From positions 1 through 32,409 of the forward strand of contig JBDTQB010000012.1 of the NCBI GenBank assembly GCA_039932395.1: a DNA stretch of 32,409 nucleotides, written 5' to 3'. The notes under the pieces were generated by a model. It had not been told where the DNA came from. It made no database searches and was given only the letters and a program-made list of their open reading frames with translations. How positions within the stretch are numbered: position 1 is the first letter of the stretch; the number at the start of each line of letters is the position of its first letter. This DNA is from JAGNNV01 sp039932395 (GTDB lineage: Bacteria > Acidobacteriota > Vicinamibacteria > Fen-336 > JAGNNV01). Positions 21,911-29,286 of this stretch are shown here, piece after piece. Both the position numbers and the translations under genes were made by a program.

Positions 21911-23362
21911 ATGACTGCGGCGTGCTCAACCCGGCTGCGGACCTCGATACTTGGCATATTCCTGCTATCCGCCTGCGTCATTCCCAGGCGGCAGGCCAGC
22001 CACCCTACCGGCGAGCCGCAGGCGATGGCACCCTTCACCCGGTACGGCATGGCGAACTTCGCACGGTCGAACAGTGAACCGGGCCAACAAATCTACATGG
22101 CCGCGAGCGTTGGGAACGACCCGACTCGCTGGGTTGCCGTCAACAACGGGCGGCCGGTCCTCGTCTCGACCGAAGGAGTGCACGGCGTGCGCGATCCGTC
22201 GATCGTTCGATCGCCCGCAGGAGACAAGTTCTACCTGATCGCGACCGATCTCAACGTCGACGGCGTCAACCACGGCTGGCAGGGGTGGGACTGGGCCCAG
22301 AGTGCCGCCAGTCGCTCGATCGAAGTCTGGGAGTCAACGGACCTTCGCACCTGGTCTGCGCAACGACATGTGCTGGTGGCGCCCGAAGAGGCTGGGATGG
22401 CCTACGCGCCCGAGGCGATTTGGGACCCGTCCATCGCGGCGTATGTCGTGTACTGGACGTCATCCATGTATCCGCCGGGCAGCTACTTCACGAAGGACCG
22501 TGGCGACCCTAAGGGCCGCTATCCGCTCACCCGAAACCAGACGCTGTATGCCACCACGAAAGACTTCGTGACCTTCACACCGGCGCGCGTGATGAGTGGC
22601 CGGGCCAATCACGGGACGCTCGACGCGGTCATCATTCGCGACGACGAGAAGGGCGACTACTACCGCTTCGTGAGCGATCGCACTTCCACCGGCGTTGGTG
22701 TCAACAGGTACGTGGATTCGTGCGCCACCGAAGACATCTACCAGGAGCGCGCAGCGACAGTGCTGGCCCCGCCCGAGCAGTGGACGCTCGTCGCGGGCTG
22801 TCTCACGCACCGCGAAATGAACACGACTTACGCCGAAGCGCCGATGGTGATCAAGGCCAACATCGGAGATAGCCGCAGCAAAGGCTATTACCTCTGGGCG
22901 GACCAAAAGTGGGCGAAGTCGCCCTCGGGTAACCCAATGGAGGAACAACTCCACCCCTACTGGAGTCCGGACCTTTCATCGGGTCGTTGGACGAGCGTTG
23001 AGTGGACGCAGAAGCCGGGCTACGATCTGGCGCGCGGCGTGATACGACACGGCCACGTCATCGCGCTCACGCAAGCCGAGCATGCGGCATTGCGCGGCGC
23101 GGACGTCAGCGCCATCGCCGTGAAAACGCACCCCACAAAAACGTCCTACGCGGTCGGGGAGCCGCTTGACCTAGCCGGGCTGGTCATCACCGCTGACTAC
23201 ACCGACGGCATGAAAGGTGAGGTCCTCCAGCACGGACGTGGCGGCTATCTCGTGTCTGGATACAACAGCAATGCGCCCGGCGATCAGGTGTTGACCGTCT
23301 CGTACACCGTGGTCGGCCGGACCGAAGTGGCGTCGTTCCGAGTCGCGGTTGGGCGTAAGTGA
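21911..23362 (+). CDS. GH43-like lipoprotein with C-terminal Ig-like domain
   Basis: A 483-residue lipoprotein: signal with lipobox LSAC (residues 17-20 region). The main domain is a five-bladed-propeller-type glycosidase of the GH43/GH117 kind: GVRDPSIVRSPAGDKFYLIATD with an early Asp, WESTDLRTWS, AYAPEAIWDPSIAAYVVYWTSS, and GTLDAVIIRDDEKGDYY. It resembles proteins annotated as arabinofuranosidase-like. The last ~80 residues form a bacterial Ig-like group 3 domain (VKTHPTKTSYAVGEPLDLAGLVITADYTDG). ATG 21911 is chosen; a GTG one codon upstream (21908) is also possible. The open frame extends further upstream without sense. The substrate, possibly an arabinose-containing polysaccharide, is inferred. 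Confidence 0.83.
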   Translation: MTAACSTRLRTSILGIFLLSACVIPRRQASHPTGEPQAMAPFTRYGMANFARSNSEPGQQIYMAASVGNDPTRWVAVNNGRPVLVSTEGVHGVRDPSIVRSPAGDKFYLIATDLNVDGVNHGWQGWDWAQSAASRSIEVWESTDLRTWSAQRHVLVAPEEAGMAYAPEAIWDPSIAAYVVYWTSSMYPPGSYFTKDRGDPKGRYPLTRNQTLYATTKDFVTFTPARVMSGRANHGTLDAVIIRDDEKGDYYRFVSDRTSTGVGVNRYVDSCATEDIYQERAATVLAPPEQWTLVAGCLTHREMNTTYAEAPMVIKANIGDSRSKGYYLWADQKWAKSPSGNPMEEQLHPYWSPDLSSGRWTSVEWTQKPGYDLARGVIRHGHVIALTQAEHAALRGADVSAIAVKTHPTKTSYAVGEPLDLAGLVITADYTDGMKGEVLQHGRGGYLVSGYNSNAPGDQVLTVSYTVVGRTEVASFRVAVGRK

Positions 23363-23409
23363 GGGTTCACGCGCGAAGCGGCGAACGGCGGCAGTCAAGC
23401 GAAGCCCTC

Positions 23410-23464
23410 GGCGGTTTCCATCCGATTTCTCTTTCGGCTACGGCTGCTGAGGCGGGGAACCGCC
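23410..23464. repeat. Long inverted repeat between convergent genes
   Basis: GGCGGTTTCC (23410-23419) pairs with GGGAACCGCC (23455-23464) over 10 bp with one G-U pair. Inside the loop CCGA (23422-23425) pairs with TCGG (23434-23437). It sits in the 192-bp convergent gap between the GH43-like gene and the esterase gene, so it may be a two-way transcription stop without a T-run. The rest of the gap shows nothing I can name. Confidence 0.4.
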
Positions 23465-23554
23465 GCCTTCATGAAGGCGCGAGCGGAGAAGGTTGCATCG
23501 GTCGTGGGATCGGTTGGTCCTTCCATTCCCTGACCCAGGCGTCTGCCGCTCGGA

Positions 23555-24694
23555 TCACCTGGGCGGTGGACCGGCGGTCAGGCCCCGAGGCTTCCGATCG
23601 CGATTGACAGTCACATCCTTGGCCGCCTGAGTTTCAACGCCGGCTTTGTTCAAGAAGCCGAGATCGCCGAACCAGTCAAGGAAGCGCGTCGACCACGTGC
23701 CGTATGAAATTCCGCCCATGTTGGTCAGGCCGCCCGTGGTGGGAGGCTCATCCGGGCCAACCTTGTCGCCCGGGTGATGTCCGCGCGCGTAGATGTGCAT
23801 CTCGACATTGGGCACGCCATCGGCCAACAGCGCGTCAAAGTACTCAGTGGCCCAGGTCGCGTGGTTCCAGTCTCCCCATCCCGCGCACGTGATGAAGGCG
23901 GGAGGAGCATCTCGCGGAATGGTCGGATGCGCTCCGCGCGCGAAAGGCGATGGACCCGGATAGATGATCCCCGCGAAATCAGGACGTGAAGAGATCTTCG
24001 CAAGCGGGTTCGTCGGCTCGTCGTTCCGTTGATCGAAGGCGGCCCACTGCAGGGTCGCGGCCGCGGCCAGCTCGGCCCCTGCGGAAAAGCCCATGATGCC
24101 GATCTTGTTCGGATCAAGATCCCAGTCTTTCGCGTGGGCGCGCACCAGCTTGATCGCCTGCAGTGCGTCATTCACGCCGTCGGTGGTCGGCTCATAGCCA
24201 TCGCTGCGTAGTCGGTTCCGGAGAATGATGGTGTTGATGCCGTGGTTGGCGAAAAAGTAGACCTCATCCGAACTCTCGCCGCCGACGTTGAGCGTGCGGT
24301 GGCCTCCGCCCGCGGCAAGGATGATGGCGGCCCCCGTGTTCAAAGCGCGGTTACCCCGGTGGAACTCGATCGATGGGTTGTGAATGTGGATGATCGACCC
24401 GATTCGTCCGGGGCCGCCCATGAGATATTCCTCAGGTTCGCGGATGAGTTCACGCTTCAGGTACGCGGAGTCGGCAGGGAAAAGGGTAAGGACGACCCCG
24501 CCGGGCAGGATCGCCTGCGGCGAGTAGGGGCCGTCGGTTCTAGGCCCGGCTTTCGGCTCGCCCATCGGCGGGGGCAGAGGAGCGAGGGTGCCCGGCCCCG
24601 CGACCGGCGCTTGCGGCGTCGCGGCTTCGGCCGAGAGCACCCCGGTTGAAAACGGCAACCAACCAAACAACATGACGGCGCAGATAGGCGACAT
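23555..24694 (-). CDS. Secreted alpha/beta-hydrolase (BD-FAE-like esterase)
   Basis: A 379-residue exported esterase. The signal peptide spans the first ~22 residues after ATG 24694; a TTG two codons upstream is less likely because GGGGGG ends 9 bases before the ATG. After a Pro-rich linker comes the alpha/beta-hydrolase domain, with oxyanion-hole region AAIILAAGGGHR, nucleophile elbow GFSAG, and catalytic His in ARGHHPG; the acid is probably an Asp shortly before it. The layout fits bifunctional feruloyl/acetyl xylan esterases (BD-FAE, PF20434). It follows the Tat-exported GH-like gene by 87 bp on the same strand and may share its transcript. Confidence 0.85.
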   Translation of the reverse strand: MSPICAVMLFGWLPFSTGVLSAEAATPQAPVAGPGTLAPLPPPMGEPKAGPRTDGPYSPQAILPGGVVLTLFPADSAYLKRELIREPEEYLMGGPGRIGSIIHIHNPSIEFHRGNRALNTGAAIILAAGGGHRTLNVGGESSDEVYFFANHGINTIILRNRLRSDGYEPTTDGVNDALQAIKLVRAHAKDWDLDPNKIGIMGFSAGAELAAAATLQWAAFDQRNDEPTNPLAKISSRPDFAGIIYPGPSPFARGAHPTIPRDAPPAFITCAGWGDWNHATWATEYFDALLADGVPNVEMHIYARGHHPGDKVGPDEPPTTGGLTNMGGISYGTWSTRFLDWFGDLGFLNKAGVETQAAKDVTVNRDRKPRGLTAGPPPR

Positions 24695-24727
24695 CTTCAA
24701 TGGCCCCCCTCGGGATGATCAGGGGCG

Positions 24728-24733
24728 ATCATA
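24728..24733 (-). promoter_or_regulatory. Possible -10 box for the esterase gene
   Basis: TATGAT on the minus strand lies 33 bases before ATG 24694. No -35 box of good quality is present at the right distance. Confidence 0.25.
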
Positions 24734-24781
24734 GGCGGGCCGGGAGGAGTCCAGAGTCAGGTAAGCAGCGACGCGATGAGA

Positions 24782-27472
24782 TCACGCCCTGCGGACAATC
24801 ACATAAGGCAGATTGAGGCGATCCTTGGCGAAGCCCGGATAGATCCACGCCTGGTCCGGAGCGCTGCGGAGGATGACGTAGTACTGAAGCGAGTACGGCG
24901 CTTCCGTGTAGGCCGCTGGGATCACGGCGTGAAAACGAGAGCCGTTCCGGATCATCGTCATCGTCATGGGCGCACGCTCGTAGCGCTCCGCTTGATTGAC
25001 ATGACGGTAGCAGAGCGTCACCGATTGGATCGCCACACCCGAACCTGCGCTGACGTCGATTTCGATGGCGAGGTCCGCGCCTCCACGGAACGTAGATGGC
25101 GCGTTGTGGGTGATGGTTGCCGTCGGTTTCGGCGCAGGCTTGAGCACGGCGGCCACGGCGTGCGCCACGGCTGGATCCGTGGAGACCACGGTAGAGGCCC
25201 GGCGCGCATCCATCGCCGCGATGTCCTGATCGATTGCCGGAAGCCGGTCTGCCCATGCGCCGCGGTTCGAGATCTTGTCGCTTGCGGCGAGTTCGCTTGC
25301 ATAGGCTCCTCCCCACTTCGAGAGCTCGGCCCAGGCATCGCGAGCGAGGCGATACGCCGCGATCGCTTCATCGAGCGCTCGTCGGTCCGTCGTCTTCTCG
25401 TGAAGGGCGTACAGCACACCCGCGCGGAACTTATGCGCGAAGAAGACGCCGAGGCCGCGCAGGATAGGGAGGTCGATGAATGCGCGCTTCCGTGCTTGAT
25501 CGTCCCCGAGCCGCGACGACACCGAAAATCGATCGGGAAGGACGATCGCCGCCGCATGCTCGTCGAGCCACGCCGCGACCTCGATCGGCGAGTACTGTCC
25601 GGTCGCCTCGCCCTTCAGCAAGTCGTCGGCGAAATCCGTCATGCGCGAGAAAAGCTGAGGATCGAGCGGGCTGACATTCTGGAACGTGCGCGGCTGTGGC
25701 GAGTCCCCATACGGATTGGGCAGGGACGGCGCCACCATCGGCTGATTCCAATAGACCTCCGGCCAATAGGCGTCGCATGCGGCCGAGGGCAAGTGCGCGG
25801 TCGTGACGAGCGGGAGGATGCGGCTCGCGTGCGCAAGCGCTGTCTCGAAGGAGGCCGCCCTGCGATCGAAGGGCGCTGCTTCGGCCTTCCCGTCAGGGTT
25901 GTAGGTCAGCCGCCCCCATAGTCGATAAACGGACTCGTACTTCTGCCAGTCGTACTTGGATTCGAGTGCGGCATCCGCATATCCGCTGCGTCGTGTGCCA
26001 GCACCCGCGGTGCCCCGCCGGCCGCGACAGGTGAGTGGCTCCATCCAATCAAAGCCCGTCGATCCGCAGAACGAAAACATCCGTCCGTACGCGGCCGTTC
26101 CAGCGGGATCGCCCGACAGCAGAAGCCGCTGCGTGCCCGCGAACACGCGATGGCGCACGGTGTACGTCCGGTCCTCGCGCAGCAGATCCGCGTAACCGTA
26201 GCGCGTGAACACGCGCTGTCCTTCGCTCATGGTCATCAGCCCAGCCCCCACCTGTCCGGCCACCGGCATCTCAAGGTCGCGAATGGCGGCCTGGTGATAC
26301 GGCATGCCGAGATGCTCCGCCCAGTACTTCGGCGACACGTTCACCGGCATGCCCGTGGCCAGCGCGTTGTCGATCATCCGCTGGTCGATCCCCTTCGCAT
26401 GTAGGTCGATCTCGACGGTGCGTCCGGACTTCGGCACGCCGTCGAATACGGTTTCCCAGAACTGGTAGCTGCCCTCCGCGATTCCGCTCTCGCCATGGAT
26501 GCGCAATGCGACGGAGGAGATCGACGGACACGCCTTCAGCACTTCGGCCAGCGCATCCCGGCAGTAGGCCGCGTGCTGGTCATCGGTCAGCCCTTCAACG
26601 ACGTACCGGGCGCGCGGGCTGTTGATGAGCTTGTAGCCGTGCATCCACACGCCAAGTTCGAACTCGAGACCGCGGCGTACCGTCTCGTCGCTGATGTAGC
26701 GCAGGGTGTCGAGGGCGCGCGTCCGATCCGCTTCCGAAACGCCGGTCACCGTGACCTCGTAGCCCGGCACTTTGACGAGAAAGGGATAGAGGAAGACGAG
26801 ATACGAATCGGTGACGCCTTGTAGCGTGTCGTAACCGAGGCCGAACCCGAGATGCAGCCGGTTGAATCGCTGGCTCGCCAGTATGGACAAGTACGGCGGC
26901 CAGAAGTCGCGATCGAACAGCCACGGGCTGTCGTAGGTTTCGCTCGTGAACTGACGCATCACGCTGCGCACCGGATTGGCTGGACGCTCGGTCACGGTGT
27001 GCGTCAAGACGCGCGTGGGATCCGTGAAGCCACCTGTACGAACGCGATCCGCGAAGTCCAGGACGGCATAGACGAGGCCACGCGCGTCGGATCCCGCCAG
27101 TACGACCGCATCGCGATTGCTCATGCGGGCGGGCGCCATCGAGACCCGCTCCGGGCCTTCGCCCATGGTGGAGCGAAGACGTTGGGACGCGGCCCCACCG
27201 ATAGCCGACGTTCCGCCCGCTATGGCGATGCAAAAGGCGTCGGTCGCCGCATCGGCGACACGCGACAAGCGAGCGGAAGAGTGGCCGGCCGCGGTCAGTG
27301 TCCGCTCCAACTCGCCGATGGCCCACTGAACGGGCACCGCCGAGGCCACACTATCCGCCGGATCGATAACTATGGCGACTCGAACCGCGCGGACGGCAAG
27401 TGCGGAAGCGAGCGGCCCGAATGCGAGCGCGCCGCTCGAGAGGGTGGTGCGTAGAAAGTCACGTCTTTCCAT
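24782..27472 (-). CDS. Tat-exported glycoside hydrolase-like protein (GH67/GH20-type N-domain)
   Basis: An 896-residue protein whose Tat signal begins MERRDFLRTTLSSG. ATG 27472 is chosen because the ten residues upstream in frame precede the Tat motif without sense. Residues about 30-130 form a GH20b/GH67N-like domain (WAIGELERTL; DAVVLAGSDARGLVYAVLDFADRV). A TIM-barrel-type domain follows (VMRQFTSETYDSPWLFDRDFWPPYLSILASQ; then FNRLHLGFGLGY; ELGVWMHGYKL; ALRIHGESG), then a helical region and a C-terminal beta domain (TITHNAPSTFRGGADLAIEIDVSAGSG). The pattern resembles alpha-glucuronidase-type glycosidases, but I cannot assign a catalytic pair or a CAZy family. It leads the esterase gene by 87 bp. 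Confidence 0.78.
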   Translation of the reverse strand: MERRDFLRTTLSSGALAFGPLASALAVRAVRVAIVIDPADSVASAVPVQWAIGELERTLTAAGHSSARLSRVADAATDAFCIAIAGGTSAIGGAASQRLRSTMGEGPERVSMAPARMSNRDAVVLAGSDARGLVYAVLDFADRVRTGGFTDPTRVLTHTVTERPANPVRSVMRQFTSETYDSPWLFDRDFWPPYLSILASQRFNRLHLGFGLGYDTLQGVTDSYLVFLYPFLVKVPGYEVTVTGVSEADRTRALDTLRYISDETVRRGLEFELGVWMHGYKLINSPRARYVVEGLTDDQHAAYCRDALAEVLKACPSISSVALRIHGESGIAEGSYQFWETVFDGVPKSGRTVEIDLHAKGIDQRMIDNALATGMPVNVSPKYWAEHLGMPYHQAAIRDLEMPVAGQVGAGLMTMSEGQRVFTRYGYADLLREDRTYTVRHRVFAGTQRLLLSGDPAGTAAYGRMFSFCGSTGFDWMEPLTCRGRRGTAGAGTRRSGYADAALESKYDWQKYESVYRLWGRLTYNPDGKAEAAPFDRRAASFETALAHASRILPLVTTAHLPSAACDAYWPEVYWNQPMVAPSLPNPYGDSPQPRTFQNVSPLDPQLFSRMTDFADDLLKGEATGQYSPIEVAAWLDEHAAAIVLPDRFSVSSRLGDDQARKRAFIDLPILRGLGVFFAHKFRAGVLYALHEKTTDRRALDEAIAAYRLARDAWAELSKWGGAYASELAASDKISNRGAWADRLPAIDQDIAAMDARRASTVVSTDPAVAHAVAAVLKPAPKPTATITHNAPSTFRGGADLAIEIDVSAGSGVAIQSVTLCYRHVNQAERYERAPMTMTMIRNGSRFHAVIPAAYTEAPYSLQYYVILRSAPDQAWIYPGFAKDRLNLPYVIVRRA

Positions 27473-27485
27473 GGATTCACAATCC

Positions 27486-27514
27486 CTGATGACGCAGGCC
27501 AAGCTGAGTATGAC
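27486..27514 (+). promoter_or_regulatory. Possible promoter for the DUF1579-like gene
   Basis: CTGATG (27486-27491), 17 bases, TATGAC (27509-27514). The -10 region shares GCTGAGTATGA with the promoter before 29287. It implies a leader of about 135 bases. Confidence 0.3.
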
Positions 27515-27655
27515 CGGTTTGTTTGAAATGGATGCAAAGGTTAGAGCATCGCGGCGGCAACCCGATCGACCGCGTGGCGGAGATCAGAGAGTGGACCTAA
27601 GTCCGGCGCCGCAAGTGGCTCTATCGCGTCCCGCTTTCGAGCGGTAGTGTTCCCG

Positions 27656-28600
27656 ATGCTCACCCTTCTCATTCGCAACGTCCCCGGTCTGACCCTCGCG
27701 GCCCTGCTCTCTCTGGGATTGTGTGCCGGGATAGCGAGCGCGCAGGAACCACCGCGCGACGGACAGCACGACTTCGACTTCGAGATTGGCACGTGGAGCA
27801 CGCACCTGAAACGCCTGGTCAAGCCGCTGTCCGGATCCACGACCTGGGTCGAGTACGAAGGTACAACCGTGGTCCGGAAAGTGTGGGATGGCCGCGCGAA
27901 TCTGGTCGAGCTTCAAGTCGAAGGTCCCGCCGGACGCATCGAAGCCCTGTCACTGCGCCTCTACAACCCTCAGACGCGCCAGTGGAGCCTCAACTTTTCC
28001 GGCAGCGGCTCTGGAAGCATGAGCGTGCCGACGATCGGCGAGTTCAAGAAGGGGCGCGGTGAGTTCTACGACCAGGAGACCTTGAACGGTCGAGCCATCC
28101 TCGTTCGCTTCGTGATCTCGGACATCACGTCGACCTCATGTCATTTCGAACAGGCGTTCTCCGACGATGGCGGCAAGACGTGGGAGGTGAACTGGATCGC
28201 GACGGACACGCGCGTGAGCGAGAGCGCTGTCGCTCCGCCCTCCGATCTCGCGAAGGCGATGAACGACTTCGACCAGGCGCAGGTTCACAAGGATCTCGCG
28301 GCACTCACGCGTCTCATCGCGGACGACTACGTGCTGGTGAACTCCGACGCGAGCGTGCAGCGGAAGCCCGAGGTGCTCGCCGATCATCGATTGCCGGGAT
28401 TCAAGATTGATCCGTTCGTGATGAAGGAGCCCGTGATCGCGGTTCTGGATGGCGCCGCGGTGGTGAGCGGACTCATCGATCTGAGTTGGACGCAGGACGG
28501 CAAACGCGAGAAGCGACTGATCCGACTCGCCAACACCTGGGCCAGACGCCACGGCGGTTGGCAGGTGATCTACACCCAGGTCACGCGCGTTCCCCAGTAG
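27656..28600 (+). CDS. Secreted DUF1579-like protein fused to an NTF2-like (DUF4440) domain
   Basis: A 314-residue exported protein. ATG 27656 is preferred to GTG 27647; the signal peptide ends near AGIASAQE. Residues about 30-170 resemble DUF1579-type lipocalin-like domains (HDFDFEIGTWSTHLKRL; GRIEALSLRLYNPQTRQWSLNF; FEQAFSDDGGKTWEVNWIAT). Residues about 190-314 are an NTF2-like DUF4440 domain (AMNDFDQAQVHKDLAALTRLIADDYVLVNSD; then RHGGWQVIYTQVTRV). Neither domain has an assigned function and no catalytic residues are evident. A CCGCT-TTCG-AGCGG hairpin lies 11 bases upstream of the start. Confidence 0.8.
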   Translation: MLTLLIRNVPGLTLAALLSLGLCAGIASAQEPPRDGQHDFDFEIGTWSTHLKRLVKPLSGSTTWVEYEGTTVVRKVWDGRANLVELQVEGPAGRIEALSLRLYNPQTRQWSLNFSGSGSGSMSVPTIGEFKKGRGEFYDQETLNGRAILVRFVISDITSTSCHFEQAFSDDGGKTWEVNWIATDTRVSESAVAPPSDLAKAMNDFDQAQVHKDLAALTRLIADDYVLVNSDASVQRKPEVLADHRLPGFKIDPFVMKEPVIAVLDGAAVVSGLIDLSWTQDGKREKRLIRLANTWARRHGGWQVIYTQVTRVPQ

Positions 28601-28632
28601 CGCGCCCGCAATCTGAGTCTCAAGCGGAGCGT

Positions 28633-29061
28633 CTATCGTGCGTCGCTCTTGAGCCGGCCCACGTCGAGCAGGAGCCCGACGATCAAAGGCACCGTCTGAG
28701 TCACCGTGGCCGATGTGCCAAGCGTGGTGTCGAGCAATGGAATGCGCAGCAGGACGATCACGCATTGGGCCAGTGCAGCGACGAGCAGCGCCTTCCAGGC
28801 CCAAACCTCACCCCGGCGGTACGGCCCAAGTACGATGGCAAGCATCAGGACGCCGAAGCCGACACCGTAGGCGGCGGAGGTGCCACGGATCCCTCTCAAA
28901 GCGCTCAGCACCGCGTCGTCTCCCGCGGCCACCTTCGACACCCTCATGCGGCCGATGGCGTAATCGTCGTCCAATGTGTACGCGTGGTACGCCGAAACCA
29001 GACTCAGCAGCGTGATCGCCGCGCCGACAAGGGTAAGTACGATCCAACTCGCCTTCTTCAT
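28633..29061 (-). CDS. Small integral membrane protein, unknown function
   Basis: A 142-residue protein with about four membrane helices: residues 6-26 (WIVLTLVGAAITLLSLVSAY), 63-80, 88-108 and 119-133. ATG 29061 has GGAGG 5 bases upstream (29067-29071 on the plus strand). A polar loop with DDDYAIGRMR lies after the first helix and a second charged loop at YRRGEVW. I recognise no family. A longer open frame upstream lacks sense. It faces away from the DUF1592 gene and converges with the DUF1579-like gene with 32 bp between their ends. Confidence 0.72.
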   Translation of the reverse strand: MKKASWIVLTLVGAAITLLSLVSAYHAYTLDDDYAIGRMRVSKVAAGDDAVLSALRGIRGTSAAYGVGFGVLMLAIVLGPYRRGEVWAWKALLVAALAQCVIVLLRIPLLDTTLGTSATVTQTVPLIVGLLLDVGRLKSDAR

Positions 29062-29066
29062 CGAGA

Positions 29067-29071
29067 CCTCC
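29067..29071 (-). promoter_or_regulatory. Ribosome binding site deciding the small membrane protein start
   Basis: GGAGG on the minus strand, 5 bases before ATG 29061; it rules against the longer open frame. Confidence 0.55.
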
Positions 29072-29167
29072 ACAGTCACCAAGAACGCACTGTAGCGGAG
29101 AAGGCGTCCCTCGGTCCGCAAGAGATCACGCGTCATGCTGCTTTGCTGCCGCGCACCTTGTGCAACC

Positions 29168-29195
29168 TTGATGTGCTGGCAGGGCTGAGTATGAT
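29168..29195 (+). promoter_or_regulatory. Possible promoter for the DUF1592-type gene
   Basis: TTGATG (29168-29173), 16 bases, TATGAT (29190-29195, 5 of 6 to consensus). It is about 90 bases before the start at 29287, in a 225-bp intergenic stretch that shows nothing else clear. Confidence 0.4.
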
Positions 29196-29286
29196 CCGTA
29201 TTGAAACAAACCTCGCGAGACTGCTCTCTAGCCCGGGGGCAAAGTTCGTGCGATGCGGTCCAGTCAAATGAAGGGAGGCCGGCGAC

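Noticed and set aside
24776..25921. 381-codon plus-strand open frame
   Set aside because: Antisense to the large Tat-exported gene; Arg-rich, no domain, no ribosome binding site.
27631..27644. CCGCT-TTCG-AGCGG hairpin before the DUF1579-like gene
   Set aside because: Short; could be chance in GC-rich DNA. No riboswitch or leader peptide pattern goes with it.
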